NCBI RefSeq assembly: GCF_030272615.1
Contig: NC_081409.1
Span: 244,089,924 to 244,153,923 of the forward strand
From: Cryptomeria japonica
Taxonomy: Eukaryota > Streptophyta > Pinopsida > Cupressales > Cupressaceae
DNA: 64,000 nt
Direction: 5' to 3'
Positions 59,301 to 64,000 of this stretch are shown here, piece by piece. The translations under genes were made by a program, and so were the position numbers. Below the pieces are notes generated by a model. That model had not been told where the DNA came from. It made no database searches and saw nothing but the letters and a program-made list of their open reading frames with translations. Each line of letters starts with the position of its first letter. Position 1 is the first letter of the stretch.

Positions 59301-59415
59301 TGACTTTTCTTCTTCAATTTTTATCATTTTATACATGTTCTTGATCTCACTTATAGTTGAGCATTTAACATGTCATATTCAAATACCTCATTTAGTCTAT
59401 CATGTCTTTAAATAA
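56320..59415 (+). CDS. Gag-protease-G-patch polyprotein of element E (1031 aa, intact ORF)
   Basis: ATG 56320 opens the longest intact ORF of the window. Residues 1-450 are acidic and Ser/Pro-rich with loosely repeated S-P-[SK] motifs. Residues 470-560 look Gag-like (AKQLTRESYHAVAHTYNTR and a Pro-rich segment). Residues 585-700 form a retropepsin-type protease: L-V-D-N-G-S-G-L-N-V-C-S with the catalytic Asp at 609, and the C-terminal LLGRPWIHNMQVVPSTLHR. Residues about 856-905 are a G-patch (YRRGFRIFAKHGYHGNGCGA then EQGIKVPL), a glycine-rich RNA-binding module found beside plant Ty3-like proteases. The last 40 residues are hydrophobic. There is no zinc knuckle, RT or integrase. The product would form particles or process Gag for an element that uses enzymes supplied in trans. 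Confidence 0.85.
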   Translation: MSYFYLQDVHICDDYELDEALDEFLKPKYTKPSFYQKLINIVTMPFRCDEKDKSNDSSQGYIPISSSTKSSNMVVFNDPLYEEISPFESKDKPFNRYDHALLNDALDAFVSPKKHSLHEDPFVQEDDIIPTFPSDGLSFSNKIPTRDDELMVNAYPSPKVGLTHKHPLEKEDEIISNFLNSLSPIEHILRKEDEFNSSIDAFPPKDAELINNVISSPEIDNASNIPFNNFTIWDEPLEEGVDYSLPCERTLAKGDEIKIKNSLDSFSPSLNLNYSPSKNKASPSPQLGSTHKETLVQSKMVNISFKDLPLKSETLESSVDPSPREFIPHVDPVTIKDDMTFPSITLPTRTSMPIPCLSPKIDLIRDKILVQEKTINNSSNTFVHSSKPSSINLIHVNETPNKPLFIVQGACPSQISQPLNKPILVVQGGYANDSFCTPKKPIITMQGGYSTKSPYEYAKQLTRESYHAVAHTYNTRNNMQPNPPPVIPTSLPPSQPILRQAPRISQMLSKDYDLIEQLKATPAKISLWDLIQTSSAHHGMLQDALKDLNVPPPNTSSNIVSLVNSVMNPKTQIVFTQDELPTSEIQHQYDPLMIVVIINDTAIRRTLVDNGSGLNVCSINLLHKMNVDTSLIEPDSRPIRGFDNVAKSSLGIITLPITVGPITLPTPIHVMLGNLTYNLLLGRPWIHNMQVVPSTLHRQVKFIYNNKTYTLIGDTNLQACLQTSKPSSSSNDSLNKIPMDESLPSDNQNSLDESEAPEEDPSRLEYMHKKAFDPEKVLTEDDWGSLDFNPTFVGEYRVPPREFKVKKKEETKNQSILPEPMSNNFVAASQTSSPHTSNYEEFDYLSYEKPPSLPKMADRYRRGFRIFAKHGYHGNGCGAHEQGIKVPLETNFHNYAFGLGYNPCKRTKASKRPSLNVNAIFSSDDDLTSTKSSSTSISSHSPHKEILAMNKSLYESPQISKSTYESLSPIHHKVLSSRDKALINYTHPSSKISCDFSSSIFIILYMFLISLIVEHLTCHIQIPHLVYHVFK

Positions 59416-61104
59416 CATTAATGGCTATTATGTTGCTCATCATTATGTGACATTGGTAGCTCATTTACTGGGGGCTCATTGTCATTCATGATGGTACAAT
59501 TTCAAGTGCAATCATATTTTTTGAAGCAACATAATAGCCTAATTTTCTTGTTCCTATGGGGACAAGAGTGATTTCATACTTCTTTTGCTTATGTCCAAAT
59601 CTCTCCCTAGAAGATTGTGTAAGTCCTTCTCATTGTCCTTATCCTTGGGAGGCAATGATCTTTCCTTATTTTTATCTAAGGATCCACTTTTTCCTATTTT
59701 GTGGATGGTGTGGACTTTATTACTTGATGTTATGCCTTGTACGCATTTGTTGTTGTTTGTTCAAGGATTCTCTCTTACAAGAGGTGTAAGTCCTTGACTA
59801 CAACCTCTTTTGCACTTGGTAAAATACATCCATAATGAATTCACTCTCCCAATTGGGTTAAAAAGAGCGTCATCCTTCATTAAGAATCACTTTCACCTCC
59901 CAAAAGAAGGAAGTATTGCATTCTTATCCTCTTCTTTGTCTTATTCTAGAAGATGTTATATTTGTCTAAGACAATTCCTCTCGGGGATAGGTGTCTTTTG
60001 TACAAAGATCTCTTCTCCTCTAAGGATCTCCTTTACACATACTACAAGATATCCCTTTTCAACTATCTTATCCTTGCTTAAAGAGTGCAAAAACTCTCTT
60101 GCTTGGATCTATGACATTGTTGCATTTTTGGGGTATCTTCTTTTGTGATGAAGGTAGGTATCCTTGTTCTACTTTGCTTATGACATAAACATTACACTTT
60201 TTGAGCAATGGGTCATTCTCGGAACCAGAGCACAGACTCTTAGAGCGAGATGTCTCCATTTTTTCTTTTATGCAAGGTGATTATTCTCGGAACCAGAGCA
60301 CGGACTCTTAGAGCGAGATGTCATGCTTTTGTACTATACATATACAGGTTGTAGCATACTCGTGCATAGACTCCTATGAGGTGCTCCTAACCTCCCTTAC
60401 ACACACATGCACGAGGTTGAGTGGAACTAGCGGCATAAGGCTAGACTTTCTCACTCTCCTCCCTTACATGGATCACCTAGACAGACTCTAGGGGCTAGTT
60501 TTCCATGTCCTTTTCCCATGGATCACCTAGACAAGATCTAGGGGCAAGAAGTCCATGTTTTCTCTCTCACTATTCTTCTCATGGATCACCAATGTGTGTA
60601 TTCATGCTTTTTTCCTTTCTTTTCTTCTCTTGGCATTTTGTTTCCATTTACATCCTTCATCTTGTGTTAGAGAACTCTCAAATCCTCACACTCTTTGTTG
60701 TGTTGGAATTGAGATTTAGTCCTCTTTCTTACCAAATGATTCTCCATTAGTTTTTGATCTCATATCAAATCTTCTTGTGAGCATTTGTCATCAATATTCT
60801 TTAACAATTCGAAGTGGTAAACATGATACCCTGTTTCAACTCACTAAAATTAGCAAGCCGAAACAGGGGGGGGCATATAGCTACCCTCGAATTTTCATCA
60901 CCTTCCTTAGTAAGCATTAGGTGATTTTGTGATCTAACATGTGGTTTTGTAGGGTGCGGTTCCTAACTGTGTACTGCAGATACCGCTGGGGGCTTCGTTC
61001 GACAGACTTATGGATATATCCTTTTTTCAAATAATGTTTACTTTTCTGTACTTTAGCTTGCATATGCACGTAGTGTTCATATGACCGCTAAAGTGGGGGC
61101 TAAA
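59416..61104. other. Non-coding 3' region of element E with direct repeats and polypurine tract
   Basis: No coding domain. Two near-perfect 40-bp repeats (ATTCTCGGAACCAGAGCAC ... TAGAGCGAGATGTC) lie at about 60214-60254 and 60283-60322. A second pair (CATGGATCACCTAGACA ... TCTAGGGGC) is at about 60469-60505 and 60522-60548, with a third partial copy near 60578. The polypurine tract AAAGTGGGGGCTAAA (61090-61104) directly precedes the 3' LTR. Confidence 0.85.
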
Positions 61105-62775
61105 TGTAGCATCGTAAATTGTACGCACTTGCTAGGGTGGTACAATTTCACACCTAGTTTAGCACCCGCCTTGGCGCATTTTACATTTTGCATTGCATTT
61201 CCCCTTTAGCACTTAATTAATTAAATTAATTAGGTCTAAGGTTCTATTTTATCATCTCCCATATCATAAAGTTGGGCCCCTTTCATTAAAGTGTGCCCTT
61301 TTCATTTTATTCCTCCTATACATCATTTAATCAAAAACCCTAATTGGGTCCTATTTTGAACTTGGGGGCTTGATTTTGGGGGTCAAAACATCTCGAAATC
61401 ACCTGTAACTTCGGGATTCGCTCTAAAATCATCATATCCGACGGCCCTGAAAATTTGGTGAAAAGTTGTCGGGACCATGGCGCCCGGCGTGCACATGGTC
61501 CCGGACATTTTTCCCGAAATTTTAGGAGCGCGATCCAATCATAAAATAAAGCTTAACCCCAAGAAATTGGCGGGAGATTCAATCTCTAGGTCGGCCAAAA
61601 AGTTGAAATTAAGACCTAGGGTTTCATATATAAGAGCTCTCTTTCTTCATTGGAAAAGATCCGAATTTTGGCTTGGGAGGACCTTCTATGCAACGAAATA
61701 GCAGATCTTTGAAGACTTCAATAACATTCAACATCCATCCATCAAGCATTCATCAATTTCATTCATTTAGGGCTTGGGAGACATTGAAGAACAATAGGAG
61801 ATTACCGACTGAAGATTGGCTTGTACTCCTCCCTTAAGGGTTGGGTATGATTTCATGTTGTTTTCATGTCTTTGCATAAGCTTCAATATATCCTTTATTC
61901 ATGCTTTAGATCACTTTGCATCTTGATTTAGAGCATTTACATTATCATTTACAAGCAATTAGGGTTTACTTTCTAGGTTGCTCTAGTTTGCTTTCTTGCA
62001 TTTAAGGACCTTGCACACACACTAGGTTTGCACACACAATACATTTTACAATACAACTTGGCTATTCGTGGGGGTGGAAATCACCGAAGCGGGGGTTTGA
62101 CTAAGGCAAAACCCTATATAGCCGCCCAAAACACCTTTTCAGATATAAGTGCAGATTTCAGGATTAAGACGACGTCGCAAGTTACAGATCCGGAAGAAGC
62201 AGACGGAGACCAAACAACACACCAAATCTCAAAGCAAAAGACCAGGACAGGGGCGTGGGGCGCCCTGGTCCTGCCAGGACAGGGGCGCTGGGTGCCTTGG
62301 TCCCTAGGACAGGGGCGCTGGGCGCCCTGGTCCTCCTGATAGACAGCATTTTCAGCATTTTTTACAACATTTCCAGAGTGCAAAACAGTAGTTTTCGGAG
62401 CAGTTTCAGGGGCAGAATCAGGACAGTGGCGCCCGCGCCCCCATCCCAAACATTTTCATTCATATTTTAACACTAGGTACACATTTACATTCTTGTCTTC
62501 TCCTTGTGTTTACAGTTTTCCATCATTTAAGTTCAATTCTGTAATCTTGTTATTAGTTCATACTTGCACTTTGGGGTTAGGGATTGAACTTGCATCATTT
62601 CATCTTTCAATTACAACAAAGGAATAGAAATCCTAATAGGTAGCCCGTGGCTCTCTCTTCCACAAAAAGAAGTAGCCAATTGTGTGATACCTCTAGGCTC
62701 TTTCGTATTCCACAAGTGTGTGGTTGAAAGTGAGATTAGGGCATGTTTGCTTAGTGTCACTTTTTCTCCTACACA
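61105..62775 (+). repeat. 3' LTR of element E
   Basis: 1671 bp, the same length as the 5' LTR, TGTAGCATCG...CCTACACA. Differences from the 5' LTR are scattered substitutions with no indels. Confidence 0.96.
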
Positions 62776-62780
62776 ATTCT

Positions 62781-63369
62781 ATTGGCGCTTTTTCAAAAAT
62801 TCTAAAAGGTGTTGCTTATGGTGAAGACCTAGAATCTATATTCACTGCAATATTGAGGAATTAGGTTCTGAGGAAATATTGAAAATGTTTAAATCTGTTA
62901 TCTGTGATGAAAATGGAAATGTAAAACCCGAGCACAAGATAATTGAAACTTTAGGTTTTGTGTAAATCTTGGACATCCCTGAATTTCCTAAGGTGGTAGT
63001 AAGAATTGTCCTTAGCAAAGTTCATGGAGAATTTCTTTGGCTAGATTCAGTTTGCAAAATCACCAAAGAAGCAATTAGGGCGGTGACAGGTTTACCCTCC
63101 ACTGGTAGCAGGCCAGATAAGACTAAGAAGGTTCCTAATAACACTATCATGACATTAACAAGATTAAAATATGATAGCAGATCCCTGAGAGTAAATGATG
63201 TCAAAGATAAAAATGTCAGATTCATAAGCATGATCCTAGGTTATAAGACCACAAATGCAAACCAACTTAACTTAGTTTCCAGTCTTTGCATTAAAAGTAC
63301 TTATGATATGGTGAATAATGATGCGAAAATAGATGTATGTGAGTGGCTAAAAGATAAAATGATAGATAA
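62781..63369 (+). pseudogene. Element D second ORF, 3' part (unrecognised)
   Basis: This continues 54366-54479 in phase (IGAFSKILKGVAYGEDL). A frameshift near 62850 and TAA 62963-62965 break it. It then runs DIPEFPKVVVRIVLSKVHGE, ITKEAIRAVTGLPSTG and MILGYKTTNANQLNLVSS up to CEWLKDKMID at 63369, where a DNA transposon copy interrupts it. The total visible product is about 230 residues. It matches no polymerase, protease or integrase motif. It could be a lineage-specific second ORF of the D family; without the 3' half, nothing more can be said. Confidence 0.65.
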
Positions 63370-64000
63370 GGGCAAGTGCAAGGCAATGAGTCACAAATTC
63401 GTGGAAGTCCATGCATTGGAAAATGCGCTCTTATAAACGGGGGCCCGTTTATGCTTTGGGCTCCAGAGCCGAAAGGTAACGGGGGTCTGAAGCAAAAATA
63501 AACGAGCCCCCATTTTTTTCTAAAATGGGGGCCTGCTTTTAAACAAAACAGGGGCCCGTTTTTAAAAACGGGCCCCCGTTTCTAAATCGCATTTTTCCTT
63601 TTTTTTTCCACAAGCCACCCTTGTTTGAAAACGGGGGCCCATTTTGTGGAAGTTGATTCCATAACCTGCCACTTGGCTCGGGATTAGGCTCGAGATAGGC
63701 CTGGGATGGCCACACCTGAGACATGGACTTGCAAATTCAAATCTCCATGAAGGAAAGCACAAATATGAACTTCTGAAATAGTTTACGTGCCTCTAATCAG
63801 AGAATTTTTATACGAAATTAAAACTCATTTCAAATTATACTGTCTAGATTCTAAATATGTAAATTTATTTAAAAATTGATTATTTTAACAATTTTTCATT
63901 TAATTTATACTAAATCGGGTCCATAAATTTGAAATATTAACTAGTTTTGTTAATTTAATAACTTTCTTATTTTAAATAATTTTGAAAAAAAAATTATATG
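63370..64000 (+). mobile_element. Internally deleted copy of the 12.2 kb DNA transposon (window-truncated)
   Basis: It begins GGGCAAGTGCAAGGCAATG then AGTCACAAATTC, matching the left end at 10815. GGGCCC-rich palindromes follow (63430-63660). From about 63660 it jumps to sequence matching the right end (22130 onward: GGCCACACCTGAGACATG, CTCTAATCAGAGAATTTTT). No accessory gene or transposase lies between, so about 11 kb is deleted and the copy would be about 1.1-1.5 kb. The candidate 4-bp duplication on the left is ataa (63366-63369). The right TIR lies beyond the window. It is inserted in element D's second ORF. Confidence 0.92.

Larger units (their letters stand above)
54480..62775 (+). mobile_element. 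LTR element E: non-autonomous Ty3-like element with Gag-protease-G-patch ORF
   Basis: It has two 1671-bp LTRs (54480-56150 and 61105-62775), both TGTAGCATCG...CCTACACA. The target duplication attct is at 54475-54479 and 62776-62780, and D's ORF continues across it in phase. I counted about 32 differences between the LTRs by eye (about 98% identity), most of them transitions, so E is the youngest full element here. The single long ORF lacks reverse transcriptase, RNase H and integrase, and only 1.7 kb of non-coding DNA follows it. E must have relied on enzymes of another element. Confidence 0.95.

Overview
This window is plant nuclear DNA. The low gene density, layered insertions, long decayed elements and family of Ty1/copia LTRs rich in CACCGGTA suggest a gymnosperm, most likely a conifer, but nothing here proves the species. 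I see no intact host gene. The window is a stack of nested transposable elements plus one host-gene pseudogene.

Layout. (1) 1-25898: Ty1/copia element A (+ strand; its 5' LTR is cut by the window start). Copia element B (2759-10116, target duplication caaga) sits inside A, and B's 3' LTR holds a solo LTR (8501-9320, duplication atttg). A is broken a second time, within its reverse transcriptase, by a 12.2 kb DNA transposon (10815-22994, duplication atga). That transposon has terminal inverted repeats, GGGCCC-rich subterminal palindromes, a palindromic minisatellite, a minus-strand solo LTR (13545-15073, duplication gatgc), a spliced plus-strand accessory gene with a tandemly triplicated exon-intron unit, and a minus-strand DDE-type transposase gene. 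A's 3' LTR carries a tRNA-derived SINE (24370-24648). (2) 25899-32160: old DNA with a decayed copy of the 26S proteasome subunit gene RPN1 and a very degenerate Ty3/gypsy pol. (3) About 32.2-43.6 kb: copia element C, its 5' LTR split by a 4.8 kb non-coding LTR-like insertion and its 3' LTR cut by minus-strand copia element F (LTR 43617-45080). (4) 45.1-52.2 kb: non-coding DNA rich in minisatellites. (5) 52182 to the end: LTR element D, with a coiled-coil and zinc-knuckle Gag and an unrecognised second ORF. D is split by Ty3-like element E (54480-62775, two 1671-bp LTRs, duplication attct), which has one 1031-codon Gag-protease-G-patch ORF and no reverse transcriptase or integrase. From 63370 D is split again by a short internally deleted relative of the 12.2 kb DNA transposon.

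How it fits together. A, B and C all carry stops and frameshifts, many of them glutamine codons turned to TAG/TAA, as expected from decay of methylated cytosine. Only E looks young (about 98% LTR identity by eye); lacking its own polymerase, it must have been mobilised in trans. The autonomous-type DNA transposon and its deletion derivative form an autonomous/non-autonomous pair within one window. The transposon, its transposase and its accessory gene are the most interesting content.
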